64,000 bases of DNA from Bdellovibrio sp. (GCA_016187935.1 JACPIU010000026.1:248001-312000), one strand, 5' to 3'. Shown: positions 45,091 to 54,553, numbered from the stretch's first letter. Notes: generated by a model not told the origin, from the sequence alone. A program made the numbers and translations.

Positions 45091-46473
45091 CTACAATTGA
45101 TAAATTAATTTTTTAAAATAATTTCCTCTTTCTTCAAAGTCTCTAAAAAAATCAGTCGCTGAGTTCCCTGGACTTAACAAAATGATATCACCTGTTCGCG
45201 ATTTTTGATAAGCAAACAAGACAGACTCTTCAAAAGAACCGACAATATAAGCTTGTGAATGATCACCAAGAGAACGGTTAAGTCGCTCTTTAGATTCACC
45301 CACTAAAACAATTACTCGCGTAAGGGCGATCAGATCTTTAGTATATTTTTCGAAATCGACATCCTCGTTATCTTTTCCACCTGCAATTAAAATGACTGGC
45401 TGTTTAAAAGCGGTAAGACTTTTTATCATTTCATCCATTGTTTCGGATTTTGAATCATTATAAAAAGAAACCCCATTTTTCTCCATGAGGAACTCTAATC
45501 TATGAGGAATTCCAGGGAAAAGTTCGATAGTTTTTTGAATAGCTTGATCAGACACCTCTAGTGCTTTGCAGGCAGTGATTGCAGCCAGGAGATTTTCTCT
45601 GTTTTCCTGACCTACAATTCGCATTTTAGTAACCACAAATTCAGAGTGGTAATGAATGTTGGAATGTATTCTGCGATCATGGAAATGACTTCCCTGAATT
45701 TCATTCATAACGCCAAGAGTGACAAAAGATTTTCGTGAATACCAGTATGTCTGGCATTTGGCATTTCTGAAGAAGGTGTTATTAGCGAGAGAATCGAAGT
45801 TAACGATCAGGACATCATCTGGTGAAAGTGACTTAACGATTCTTAACTTGGTCTCAAGATAATCACCCATGGATCTAAATGAAACAGTGGGATAAGTATC
45901 GCTCAGATTTGTAAACACAATCATCTTGGGATGAAAGTTGTCCAAACTGCGCATTTGCACAGCAGATACTTCTACGATGACGTAATCAATTTCATCCTTG
46001 TTAGGAAGCATTGAAAATTGGATAAAGGGAGCATCACTGGTACCACCGACAAAAACATTTTTGCCATCCAGCTTTAAAGCATACCCAATCATATGCGCTA
46101 CAGTTGTACGGCCAAAACTCCCACACACTGCAATGATGGGCCGACGGCAGAGTTTGTTGGCGAGGGCAAATTCACTATATACTTCTTTGCCAGATTTTCG
46201 CGCTAATTCTAATTGAGGCAGTTCTGGATTTACAGCAGAAGAATACACGATAACGTCAGCTTCTAAAAAATCATCGTCTTTATGTTCACCAAAGGTCATG
46301 GCCGGCGCAGGCTCAATACGCTTCAATTTTTTGACGGCCTTATTGAGGTCAAAAATTGGCTTAATATCGGTGACTCTAATTTCACATCCGAGTGAATTAA
46401 AAAAATTAATTAAAGCGAAGCCAGTTCTACCAATTCCAACAACTAATATTTTTCTTCCACGAAATCGTTCCAT
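45091..46473 (-). CDS. murD: UDP-N-acetylmuramoyl-L-alanine-D-glutamate ligase MurD, atypical active site
   Basis: 460-aa Mur ligase, identified by operon place and the MurD folds: ILVVGIGRTG start, VYSSAV, FYNDSKSETMDEM and AGGKDNEDVDF near the end. The P-loop is GSFGRTT (118-124) with arginine at 122 where Mur ligases have lysine, and the DHxDRH segment is replaced by LSDTYPTVSF; the carbamylated lysine (ETKLRI, K209) and NDSK are kept. It could be slow, use another cofactor mode, or be partly degenerate. GAGGGAG precedes the ATG. Confidence 0.85.
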   Translation of the reverse strand: MERFRGRKILVVGIGRTGFALINFFNSLGCEIRVTDIKPIFDLNKAVKKLKRIEPAPAMTFGEHKDDDFLEADVIVYSSAVNPELPQLELARKSGKEVYSEFALANKLCRRPIIAVCGSFGRTTVAHMIGYALKLDGKNVFVGGTSDAPFIQFSMLPNKDEIDYVIVEVSAVQMRSLDNFHPKMIVFTNLSDTYPTVSFRSMGDYLETKLRIVKSLSPDDVLIVNFDSLANNTFFRNAKCQTYWYSRKSFVTLGVMNEIQGSHFHDRRIHSNIHYHSEFVVTKMRIVGQENRENLLAAITACKALEVSDQAIQKTIELFPGIPHRLEFLMEKNGVSFYNDSKSETMDEMIKSLTAFKQPVILIAGGKDNEDVDFEKYTKDLIALTRVIVLVGESKERLNRSLGDHSQAYIVGSFEESVLFAYQKSRTGDIILLSPGNSATDFFRDFEERGNYFKKLIYQL

Positions 46474-46509
46474 ATTTCTCCCTCAAGCCAGTTCAAATAT
46501 TGTCAGTGG

Positions 46510-47586
46510 TCATCTCAGTTTCAAGGTTGCAATCGCCAAAATGGCCAAGCAGATACTTGAAATCCAAAACCTTACTATGACCTTTGGCTCTGGCCACCCC
46601 AAAAGCTCAAAATGATGATGGATCGGGGCCATCTTAAATATACGTTTTTTCCTAATCTTGTAAGACCCAACCTGCAAAATTACAGAAACTGCTTCTATCA
46701 CAAAAACACCACCGATCAGTGCAAATAAAAACTCATTTTTAGTAAAAACAGCTGTGGCACCTAAGACGCCACCCAGCGAAAGACTACCTGCGTCTCCCAT
46801 AAAAATTTGTGCAGGGTATGTGTTGTACCAAAGAAAACCAACACCTGCCCCTATAATCGCAGCGCACAAAACAGTCAATTCCCCAGCGCCCTCGACATAA
46901 GGAATATAGAGGTATCCTGCAATTTCCTTGTGACCTGCAACATATGCCAAAAGTCCCAAGCTTGAAGCAGATGTTATAATTGGTCCAATGGCAAGCCCAT
47001 CTAATCCGTCTGTAAGATTAACTGCATTGCTCGATCCAACAATGACAAAAGCACCAAAGGGAATGAAGAAAATGCCTAAATCCATAACCGAACCTTTGAC
47101 GAAAGGAACATAAAGTTCTGTCGAAACGATCTTAGTTGAATAGGCAAAATAACAAACAAGTAGAGCAGTACCAAATTGCCAAGCTAATTTGGCCCGCGGC
47201 ACGACACCTGTTGGGTCTTTGCGTAGAACCTTTAAATAATCATCTATACCGCCAAGGATAAAATATGAGACGCCTGTAAAAAGCACTGCCCAAAGTGGCT
47301 TTGAAAAATAATTGCCCACAAAAATTAAAGTCAAGAGTACTGAGCCAAAGATAAAGATCCCGCCCATAGTCGGCGTTCCTGCCTTTTTCAAATGCGATTG
47401 AGGCCCATCTGATCTCACAATTTGGCCAAACTGTTTTTGCTTCATAAACTGAATAAAGAAATGGCCCCATACCATGGCGATCAATGTTGATAGAAGAAAA
47501 CCGATAAATGATCTAAAGGTGATGTAGCGAAAAACATTGAAAACTGAGAGTTCTTGAACAAATTGATAAACAAAATGATAAAGCAT
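46510..47586 (-). CDS. mraY: Phospho-N-acetylmuramoyl-pentapeptide transferase MraY
   Basis: 358 aa, ten spans. GTPTMGGIFI, SNAVNLTDGLDGLA, GDAGSLSLGG and APIHHHFELLGWPE are all diagnostic. Attaches MurNAc-pentapeptide to undecaprenyl phosphate (lipid I). Confidence 0.98.
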   Translation of the reverse strand: MLYHFVYQFVQELSVFNVFRYITFRSFIGFLLSTLIAMVWGHFFIQFMKQKQFGQIVRSDGPQSHLKKAGTPTMGGIFIFGSVLLTLIFVGNYFSKPLWAVLFTGVSYFILGGIDDYLKVLRKDPTGVVPRAKLAWQFGTALLVCYFAYSTKIVSTELYVPFVKGSVMDLGIFFIPFGAFVIVGSSNAVNLTDGLDGLAIGPIITSASSLGLLAYVAGHKEIAGYLYIPYVEGAGELTVLCAAIIGAGVGFLWYNTYPAQIFMGDAGSLSLGGVLGATAVFTKNEFLFALIGGVFVIEAVSVILQVGSYKIRKKRIFKMAPIHHHFELLGWPEPKVIVRFWISSICLAILAIATLKLR

Positions 47587-47649
47587 AAATATAACTAGGT
47601 TGTTGCGTTGGGCAATATTATGTCAAGAATGAGATCATTAGTAAAACAA

Positions 47650-50451
47650 TTACTTTGAATTTGAAAATAACGTTTCAAGTTTGATAGAACGACTTCCCTT
47701 AACAAAAATGCAGGCCTTATTCTGCAAGAACGCTGCCATTTTATTTTTGCAATCATCAGCATTTCGGAACTGCCCAAGGCATTTTCCTCCAAGGCCTTTG
47801 AGGTAATAATCAGAATATTTTCCAATAAAAATGATATTAGCAATCCCATGCGACCTCAACAGCCTTCCAATTCGTTCATGACCTTCCCGTGCGTGTTCTC
47901 CCAATTCATTCATATCACCAATGATAAAAAGACAATCGCTTAGCTGATGCCCCTTCATCATGACGTATTCGACAAAGCTATTTAGAGACGTTTCCATGGA
48001 ACTAGGATTGGCATTGTAAGCATCAAGAAAAATAAAATGACCATCTTCAATCCGTACCTCTGAACGGTTGTTATGTGGTCTGAAGGTCTTAATCGAATTA
48101 ACCAGCAAGGTTTTTTTGTCAGGCCATAGTTTCAGTGCCAAGGTAAACGCCATTGCCAGATTGACGAAATTATGAATCCCAATAAGGTAATCATTTTCGA
48201 GGATATACTGCTCTCCCGAGTCGTTCAGCATAAGTTGATTGTAGAACGTGTGATTAATTTTGATATTGCCGTTGTTGATACCAACAAAATATGTAGACTT
48301 CGACAGCGGTAGCGTTGAGAGAAGTGAATCGTCACCATTTGTCACAAATAACGCCTGAGATGACTTCATAACGTATTCATGCAATAGACGTTTTTCCTTA
48401 AAAACACCTGCGCGATCGCCAAAAAATTCAAGATGAGAATCCCCGACGGAAGTAAGAATGCCAGCATCTGGCATGGCAATATTACATAGATAATCAATTT
48501 CTCCAGGGTGATTAGTTCCCATCTCAAGAATGACTATCTCATGATCTGGTCGACTGGATAGAATTGTAAGTGGCAGGCCAATATGGTTATTCAAATTACC
48601 TTGGGTTTTATGTACCTTTCCAGGCAAAGCAGCATTTAAAAGGTGGTAGAGCATATCTTTAGTGGTAGTTTTTCCATTTGAGCCAGTAATACCAATCACA
48701 ACTATCTTCCGTGTTTTACGCAATCTTTGGAGATATTGTCTGGCAAGCTCACCTAAAAAAATATTTGTGTCAGTTACAAAAATAAATTGCAGATTGGCAT
48801 CCTTGGCAAAAAGATTTTTTGCCAAGGATTCATTGCGTTTATTTCCATTTAAGACGAAGCTTCGAACTCCCCGGGCAAAACAGGCCTCAAGGTAATCTGC
48901 TCCATCAAATTTATCTCCCACCAAGGCCACGAAAACCTGGTGAGGTGAAATTAATCGAGAATCGGTTGAAATATCTGAGTTCAAACGGAAAAGTGTTGGA
49001 CCAAAACTATGCAGAAAGGATGGAAGTTGCTTAATGATCTTCATCCCAGCGATAGATTCTAATAATTCACTATCATTAAAATGGTATCTTACGCCCTTAA
49101 TTTCCTGATAACTCTCGTGACCCTTTCCTGCAATCACGATGATATCTGATAATTTCATGGAATCAACAATATCGCAGATTGCACGCTGTCTATCTAATAT
49201 GATTGCAGGCTTGCAATTTTTGATTCCACTTACAATATCATTTGCAATAGAAATAGGTTCTTCAAAGCGCGGATTATCATTAGTAACAATAATTTCATCA
49301 CAATAGGTATCAGCAATTTGCCCCATCAGAGGTCGTTTGGTTTTATCGCGATTTCCACCGCAACCAAAAATTATAGTGAGTTTTTTATTAGGATAAATTT
49401 TACGAGTTTCCGATAGAATTTTTTCCAATCCGTCAGGAGTATGGGCGTAATCAACGATGACATCACCAGCTCCCTCCATATGGTGGACCGAAAATCTTCC
49501 TGGTGGAGGTCGGAGATTATCAAGTTGCTCACTTTCAATATGAATCCCAAGTGTATCTAAGACAGAAATGGCGAGGGATAAATTGTGATAATTAAATTCT
49601 ACTCTTAAAAAAGACGGAAGTTGTCGCTTCACGTTCAATACTTTGGCAAGTAAAACTCTATCTGCATCGGAGGGTACAGCATTTAATATTTGCTGGTATA
49701 ATGAAGATGAGTCTGGACTGATAACTAACCTGCCATAGGCGGAAATACTTCTTAATATTTTTAATTTAGCGTTAAAATAGTTCGAAAAATTACCATGATA
49801 ATCCAAATGATCATGGGTTAAATTGGTCCAACCTGCACTTTGAAATGTTAAATCTAGGAATCGCCCTTGTTCTAGAGCATGACTACTGGCCTCAAGAAAT
49901 AAATATTCAATTCCTTGAACAGCAAGTCCATGCAAGGTTTCACGAAGTTCAAAATAATCAGGTGTTGTTAGAAGCGAGTCCCTTATTTTTGCCGTTCCAA
50001 TATAAAGACCGATAGTTCCAAGCGATGCAGACTTTATACCGCTTAAATTTGCCAATTGGTTTAAAAAAAATACAGTCGAAGATTTTCCATTGGTTCCAGT
50101 GATCGCGACAATTTTAGGAATTCCTTCAGATCGTTTCCCAAAGATGAGATCACAAATTTCTTGATAATGTTTGCCCTCAAAAAAACTCTTTGAAACAATT
50201 TTATTTACCGGGCGAGGAAAATTGAAATCACAAGGCAAAATAAAATTATTGCATCGAGATTTCAAGAATCTTTCCAGAAATATGCTGCGGGCCTTTTCGT
50301 CATTCTCCTTAAGATTATAAACCACTAAATCCTGTGAACTGGCATTCTCAAGAGTGGAAGTTATCCGCGTGATCTCATCATTGCTAATAATGGTTGGCGT
50401 ATCATTCAAGTCTAATTTAGGCACGATATCTGAAATATGTACTTTTCCCAT
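47650..50451 (-). CDS. murE-murF: Fused MurE-MurF ligase
   Basis: 933 aa in one frame. MurE half (1-469): P-loop GTNGKS (119-124), EASSHALEQGR, THDHLDYHG, and DNPR (392-395), the motif for meso-diaminopimelate addition. MurF half (about 470-933): STDSR entry region, P-loop GSNGKT (590-595), GNLNNHIGLPL and LDAYNANPSSME. They add meso-DAP and D-Ala-D-Ala to UDP-MurNAc-dipeptide. An internal ATG at 49044 could be the old murF start but has no separate SD. No internal stop. Confidence 0.95.
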   Translation of the reverse strand: MGKVHISDIVPKLDLNDTPTIISNDEITRITSTLENASSQDLVVYNLKENDEKARSIFLERFLKSRCNNFILPCDFNFPRPVNKIVSKSFFEGKHYQEICDLIFGKRSEGIPKIVAITGTNGKSSTVFFLNQLANLSGIKSASLGTIGLYIGTAKIRDSLLTTPDYFELRETLHGLAVQGIEYLFLEASSHALEQGRFLDLTFQSAGWTNLTHDHLDYHGNFSNYFNAKLKILRSISAYGRLVISPDSSSLYQQILNAVPSDADRVLLAKVLNVKRQLPSFLRVEFNYHNLSLAISVLDTLGIHIESEQLDNLRPPPGRFSVHHMEGAGDVIVDYAHTPDGLEKILSETRKIYPNKKLTIIFGCGGNRDKTKRPLMGQIADTYCDEIIVTNDNPRFEEPISIANDIVSGIKNCKPAIILDRQRAICDIVDSMKLSDIIVIAGKGHESYQEIKGVRYHFNDSELLESIAGMKIIKQLPSFLHSFGPTLFRLNSDISTDSRLISPHQVFVALVGDKFDGADYLEACFARGVRSFVLNGNKRNESLAKNLFAKDANLQFIFVTDTNIFLGELARQYLQRLRKTRKIVVIGITGSNGKTTTKDMLYHLLNAALPGKVHKTQGNLNNHIGLPLTILSSRPDHEIVILEMGTNHPGEIDYLCNIAMPDAGILTSVGDSHLEFFGDRAGVFKEKRLLHEYVMKSSQALFVTNGDDSLLSTLPLSKSTYFVGINNGNIKINHTFYNQLMLNDSGEQYILENDYLIGIHNFVNLAMAFTLALKLWPDKKTLLVNSIKTFRPHNNRSEVRIEDGHFIFLDAYNANPSSMETSLNSFVEYVMMKGHQLSDCLFIIGDMNELGEHAREGHERIGRLLRSHGIANIIFIGKYSDYYLKGLGGKCLGQFRNADDCKNKMAAFLQNKACIFVKGSRSIKLETLFSNSK

Positions 50452-50454
50452 AAT

Positions 50455-51906
50455 CTATTCGATAGTTGGCGGTTCGTAATACAAATCAACTTCAGTGACA
50501 CTATCCGTGAATAAAGTGCCGGCAGGTGGTCCTTGTTTTATAACTAATCCAACGCCATGGTGCCTGATCTTTAAAGGAAGTTTTGTGATCAATGTTTCTA
50601 CGCTCTGCTTATCGAGACCGGTGAAATTTGGAAGTACACGTCCTGTATCGGATAGCGCGCTTTGATTCCTAACAACGAGATCTTGTGTCACACTTTTAGA
50701 ATTTGATTTGGCATCTGCAACATTGATAAACATCTTATCTCGTATGAGAATATGTTCCATAACTTTCTTAAAAACAGGTGCAGCAACATCATTGCCATAG
50801 TATTTCTTACCTGTGGGATTATCGATATATACGTAAACGACATATTTTTTTGCTGTCTGTACAGGGAATCCAATAAAACCAGGAATATATCCATGATAAC
50901 CGCCATTTTCGGATGGACGTTGGGTTGTACTTGTTTTTCCAGCAATCTTGAAAAGTGGGATTTTGGCATTTGCTCCAGTTCCTTTCTCGACGGCATCGGC
51001 TAGCATACGTGTTATCGATGTCACGGTTTCTTTGCTAAGAACGCGCATTCCGGGCGCTTGTGCATTCGCTTTTAATATGGTTGGGCGTACATAAGTTCCC
51101 CCATTGGCAATAATGGCATAGGCCGACAATATTTGAATTGGGGTGACTGCCATACCTTGGCCGAAGGAAATATTGCTCAAGCGTAAAGGTGTTACTTCGT
51201 TTATGGCAGGCATAATACCACGCGATTCGCCTGCATATTCGATTCCAGATTTCTTTCCCAGGCCAAATTTATCAAAGAAATACAAAAGTCGTGGAGAACC
51301 AAGCTCAAAGGCAATTTTTGTAGTTCCGATATTGGAGCTATGTTCTAATATTTCTGTGACAGTGAGCCATTCAAATTTTTTCTTACTTTCGGCTTCATTG
51401 ATAATGTGATCACCGATTCTAAGCTGCCCACGTTCGCAAAAATATTTTTTTGTCGCTGTTGTGAGTCCTGACTCCATTGCCGCTGCGATGGTAAATGTCT
51501 TGGCAATTGAACCTGGTTCGATTGGATCTGTAATAAAGGCCAATCGCTGAAATTTTCGATTCAATTCATTTGGCCTATTTGGATCATAGGATGGATAGTT
51601 TGCCATGGCCAAAATCTCGCCTGTTTCAGCATCCATAACACCAATGCCTCCCATCTTTGCGCCATGTTCAATAACCGCCTCGCGAAGTTGCTTTTCGGAA
51701 TTTGCTTGAACTTCAAGATCGAAGGATAATTGAAGGCCGGTTCCAGGATCGCCAGGGTCGATAGAAGTCGTTTTTAGGGGACGCCCTTTTGCATCTTTCA
51801 CAAACCGAATAACATGAGGTTTTCCTTTTAGTTTAGTGTCAAAAAAATATTCTGAACCTGAAAGACCTTTGTTATCTTGTCCCACAAAACCTAGAATTTG
51901 TGACAA
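50455..51906 (-). CDS. ftsI: FtsI (PBP3), C-terminal part: transpeptidase and PASTA domains
   Basis: 483 aa from TTG 51906, but the frame is open further up to the A10 tract near 52033, and the missing stretch (WIARHYRLSEIQ, VRLYPNNEILSQ) is normal FtsI sequence. Catalytic motifs: EPGSIAKTFT (SxxK), HSSN (SxN) and GKTSTTQ (KTG changed to KTS). A PASTA domain ends the protein. A septal transpeptidase. The N-terminal part is 51977-52378; see the frameshift entry. Confidence 0.88.
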   Translation of the reverse strand: MSQILGFVGQDNKGLSGSEYFFDTKLKGKPHVIRFVKDAKGRPLKTTSIDPGDPGTGLQLSFDLEVQANSEKQLREAVIEHGAKMGGIGVMDAETGEILAMANYPSYDPNRPNELNRKFQRLAFITDPIEPGSIAKTFTIAAAMESGLTTATKKYFCERGQLRIGDHIINEAESKKKFEWLTVTEILEHSSNIGTTKIAFELGSPRLLYFFDKFGLGKKSGIEYAGESRGIMPAINEVTPLRLSNISFGQGMAVTPIQILSAYAIIANGGTYVRPTILKANAQAPGMRVLSKETVTSITRMLADAVEKGTGANAKIPLFKIAGKTSTTQRPSENGGYHGYIPGFIGFPVQTAKKYVVYVYIDNPTGKKYYGNDVAAPVFKKVMEHILIRDKMFINVADAKSNSKSVTQDLVVRNQSALSDTGRVLPNFTGLDKQSVETLITKLPLKIRHHGVGLVIKQGPPAGTLFTDSVTEVDLYYEPPTIE

Positions 51907-51976
51907 GATTTCATTGTTGGGATATAAGCGGACAGAATTTTCCTCGATGAAAACGCCCTTGAGTTTTCGTATTTCC

Positions 51977-52378
51977 TCAGCTTGAATTTCCGAAAGGCGA
52001 TAGTGTCGGGCAATCCATGTATATTTTTTTTTTCTTTGCCAATTTTTTTGCTAAATGTTTTGCTTTGAAGTCTGGCACAATTCTTTCCAAGTCAGAATAT
52101 ACCTTTTTGTCTAAAACGAGTTTGGGGATAACAAACAAATTGTAAGCCTTCAAATTAATTGCAAGTGGAGATCCATTTCGATCTAAAATATTGCCTCTAT
52201 CGGGATAAAAGGTCACCTCGCGAATGATTTGACTATTTGAGTATAGCAAGAGCTTTTCGCGATTTATTACTTGAAGATAAGTGGCCTTAATAACAACTAA
52301 AGTAAAAAGTAATATTACAAATGAAAATGCTATTGTAATTCTAAACTTGCGCTGGCCAATTTCATCGGCTGGATTCAT
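51977..52378 (-). CDS. ftsI: FtsI (PBP3), N-terminal part: membrane anchor and dimerisation region
   Basis: 133 aa. One membrane span (ITIAFSFVILLFTLVVIKAT), then RGNILDRNGSPLAINL, the usual FtsI/PBP N-terminal motif. It ends in the wrong frame after KKLAKKKK, adding 14 alien residues to a stop. ATGA overlap with ftsL. Confidence 0.85.
   Translation of the reverse strand: MNPADEIGQRKFRITIAFSFVILLFTLVVIKATYLQVINREKLLLYSNSQIIREVTFYPDRGNILDRNGSPLAINLKAYNLFVIPKLVLDKKVYSDLERIVPDFKAKHLAKKLAKKKKIYMDCPTLSPFGNSS
52024..52033 (-). other. A10 homopolymer frameshift site in ftsI
   Basis: Ten A on the coding strand. Dropping one A (or adding two) joins the N- and C-terminal frames of ftsI: KKKK then YTWIARHYRL. 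It may be transcriptional slippage, a real mutation or a homopolymer sequencing error. Confidence 0.85.
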
Positions 52379-52677
52379 GGCACCACTATTATTTTTTCTG
52401 CTTTAGGCTCTACGAATCCTAATTTCCAAGCTAACTTTTTTAGGTTTTCGCTTGAAAGCAAACGTGCCCTTCTTGCATGCAGGTCTCGGTTTTCTGTCTT
52501 AATTAAATCAATCTGCTTTGTTATTGCTGCTATTTCGTAATCCAATTCAACGTTCTTAAGTCGGAACATTAAAAATAACGAAGCCAAACCGATGGCAGCC
52601 ATGAAGATGAGCAATATTTTACTACTGAAAATTTTTGAATCTTTAAAGAGTTTCTTTTTCTTTATGTTTTTGAACAT
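52375..52677 (-). CDS. ftsL: FtsL-like division protein
   Basis: 100 aa: basic cytoplasmic tail, one span (KILLIFMAAIGLASLFLMF), then a coiled coil (LDYEIAAITKQIDLIKTEN). Fits FtsL by topology and place between rsmH and ftsI. Overlaps rsmH by 35 nt. Confidence 0.8.
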   Translation of the reverse strand: MFKNIKKKKLFKDSKIFSSKILLIFMAAIGLASLFLMFRLKNVELDYEIAAITKQIDLIKTENRDLHARRARLLSSENLKKLAWKLGFVEPKAEKIIVVP

Positions 52678-53614
52678 ATGCTTCTATGGTTGCCAACTCC
52701 AGTATTCTAAGTTTAGCACTTCTTGAGCGTGAGTTGCTTTTTATTTCTTCTTCCGTTGGAACAATGGGATTTTTTGTAATTACCCGATATTTTTTGTCAC
52801 CTTTGCTGAGATCACGAAAAAAATGCTTAACCATTCTATCCTCGAGACTATGAAAAGTGATGATGCCGAGTCGGCATGTTTCTAACTCAATTTGCTTGAA
52901 TCCCTGCAATAATGAAAAGAGAGAATCGAGTTCGGCATTCACGGCAATTCTTAGTGCTTGAAAGGTTTTTGTGGCCGGATGTAATCTGCCATGTCTTAAT
53001 TTTTTCGGATAAGCGTGAAAGATAAGGCTTTCGAGTTCACTTGTCCTTCGAATAAGACCAACCTCCTTTCTATGATCAACGATTCTTTTTGCAAGACGAC
53101 GAGCGAAAGTCTCCTCACCGAATTTATATAAAAGATCCGCTAATTTCTCCTCTGAAAAATTATTGATGATATCAGCTGCGCTCAATTCGAGAGCGGTGTT
53201 CATCCTCATATCGAGCGGCCCATCATGGCGAAAGCTGAATCCTCTTTCAGCCTTATCAAACTGGTGGGATGAGACTCCAAGATCTGCCAAAATAACTTTC
53301 ATTTTGCTTGCCTTCCACCAAGGATGAGCGTCAAGGATTTGGGTGAACTGTGCAAAATTTTTTTGCTCAAGAGAGATTCGAGTATTAAGACCTAATGATT
53401 GTGAATACTCAAGTGCATGGTCTATAGCATCTTTATCCTGATCAAACCCAATGACATGTAAATGTTTAAATTTCTCTAAAGCTGCAAAACTATGTCCACC
53501 GCCACCAAAAGTCAGATCGGCCAGGACGCAATCATCATTCTCACTAATGTTTGCAAAGAGATTTTGAATGACTTCATTTAGAAGTACGGGAATATGATAA
53601 TCTGAATCAAACAT
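52643..53614 (-). CDS. rsmH: 16S rRNA m4C1402 methyltransferase
   Basis: 323 aa. HIPVLLNEVI, LTFGGGGHS, LADLGVSSHQFDKAERGFSFRHDGPLDMRM and IITFHSLEDRMVKHFF are all RsmH. First gene of the dcw cluster here; mraZ is absent. Confidence 0.97.
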   Translation of the reverse strand: MFDSDYHIPVLLNEVIQNLFANISENDDCVLADLTFGGGGHSFAALEKFKHLHVIGFDQDKDAIDHALEYSQSLGLNTRISLEQKNFAQFTQILDAHPWWKASKMKVILADLGVSSHQFDKAERGFSFRHDGPLDMRMNTALELSAADIINNFSEEKLADLLYKFGEETFARRLAKRIVDHRKEVGLIRRTSELESLIFHAYPKKLRHGRLHPATKTFQALRIAVNAELDSLFSLLQGFKQIELETCRLGIITFHSLEDRMVKHFFRDLSKGDKKYRVITKNPIVPTEEEIKSNSRSRSAKLRILELATIEAYVQKHKEKETL

Positions 53615-53615
53615 C

Positions 53616-54470
53616 TTAGTTGAGAAGGGTATGAATGATTTCTTTCTGGGAGCTGTCCAATGAATCTATTGGTGTAAATATGCCAATCTCATTTTCAGAG
53701 ACATATTGAATGGGATTTTTTGATAATCTTGGAATAGCTAATTTGATTAATGCCTGGGCCATAATATTATTGGTCTTCATGACTTTCATAATTTCATCCA
53801 TTGTACAATGAACTTCTTTCCAACAATCGTAATCAGTTATCATGGCAATTGTGGCATAGGCCATTCCGGCTTCCTTCGCAAGATAAGATTCTGGAACGTT
53901 AGTCATTCCGATCACAGTAGCACCAAAGGATCGATAAATATTTGATTCCGCTTTGCTTGAAAATTGCGGGCCTTCAATACAAATATAAGCGCCATCCTTA
54001 CGTACGGGAATTTTTAGTTCAAGACAGCTTTGGTGAAGAAATTTCTGCAGCTCTAATTCGATTGGTGCAGCAACAGATACATGGCCCACAACGCCATTAC
54101 CAAAAAAAGTTCGCTCACGTTTTCCCTTGGTCCAATCAATAAATTGATCAGGTAAGACAAAAGAACCGGGGGGGCATTCTTCTTTCAGTGATCCAACAGC
54201 AGAGATGCTTATTAAATACTTAACACCCAAAGATTTTAGTGCATAAATATTGGCCCTATAATTCACTTCACTTGGCAAGAATGAGTGTCTCTTTCCATGG
54301 CGTGGTAAAAAATAAAAAGCATATCCGTCAATTTCTGCTTCAATAATTTTGTCAGAAGGCCTTCCGAACGGAGTTGAAAGGTCGTGTTCTTTGATCAGTT
54401 TTATCGATTCAAGATCATAGACACCACTACCGCCGATAACACCGATTTTGCCTTTAAAAATTTTTGCCAT
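53616..54470 (-). CDS. mtnP: S-methyl-5'-thioadenosine phosphorylase
   Basis: 284 aa from ATG 54470; the TTG at 54527 adds 19 unsupported residues. GVIGGSGVYDLE, STPFGRPSD, FLPRHGKRHSFLPSEVNYRANIYAL, YICIEGPQFSSKAESNIYR and GMTNVPE are MTAP family. Recycles MTA in methionine salvage. It is encoded 1 nt upstream of rsmH, an unusual neighbour. Confidence 0.93.
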   Translation of the reverse strand: MAKIFKGKIGVIGGSGVYDLESIKLIKEHDLSTPFGRPSDKIIEAEIDGYAFYFLPRHGKRHSFLPSEVNYRANIYALKSLGVKYLISISAVGSLKEECPPGSFVLPDQFIDWTKGKRERTFFGNGVVGHVSVAAPIELELQKFLHQSCLELKIPVRKDGAYICIEGPQFSSKAESNIYRSFGATVIGMTNVPESYLAKEAGMAYATIAMITDYDCWKEVHCTMDEIMKVMKTNNIMAQALIKLAIPRLSKNPIQYVSENEIGIFTPIDSLDSSQKEIIHTLLN

Positions 54471-54553
54471 AATATTTCCCGGCCTTGACTTAGAAGTTTT
54501 TTGATTAATATAATCGATTGTGAGCAAACTTGTAAGAAAAACTCCTCTTTATC

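Noticed and set aside
50455-52378. Two independent genes in place of ftsI
   Set aside because: The parts are the N- and C-terminal halves of one FtsI with continuous homology between them in two frames.
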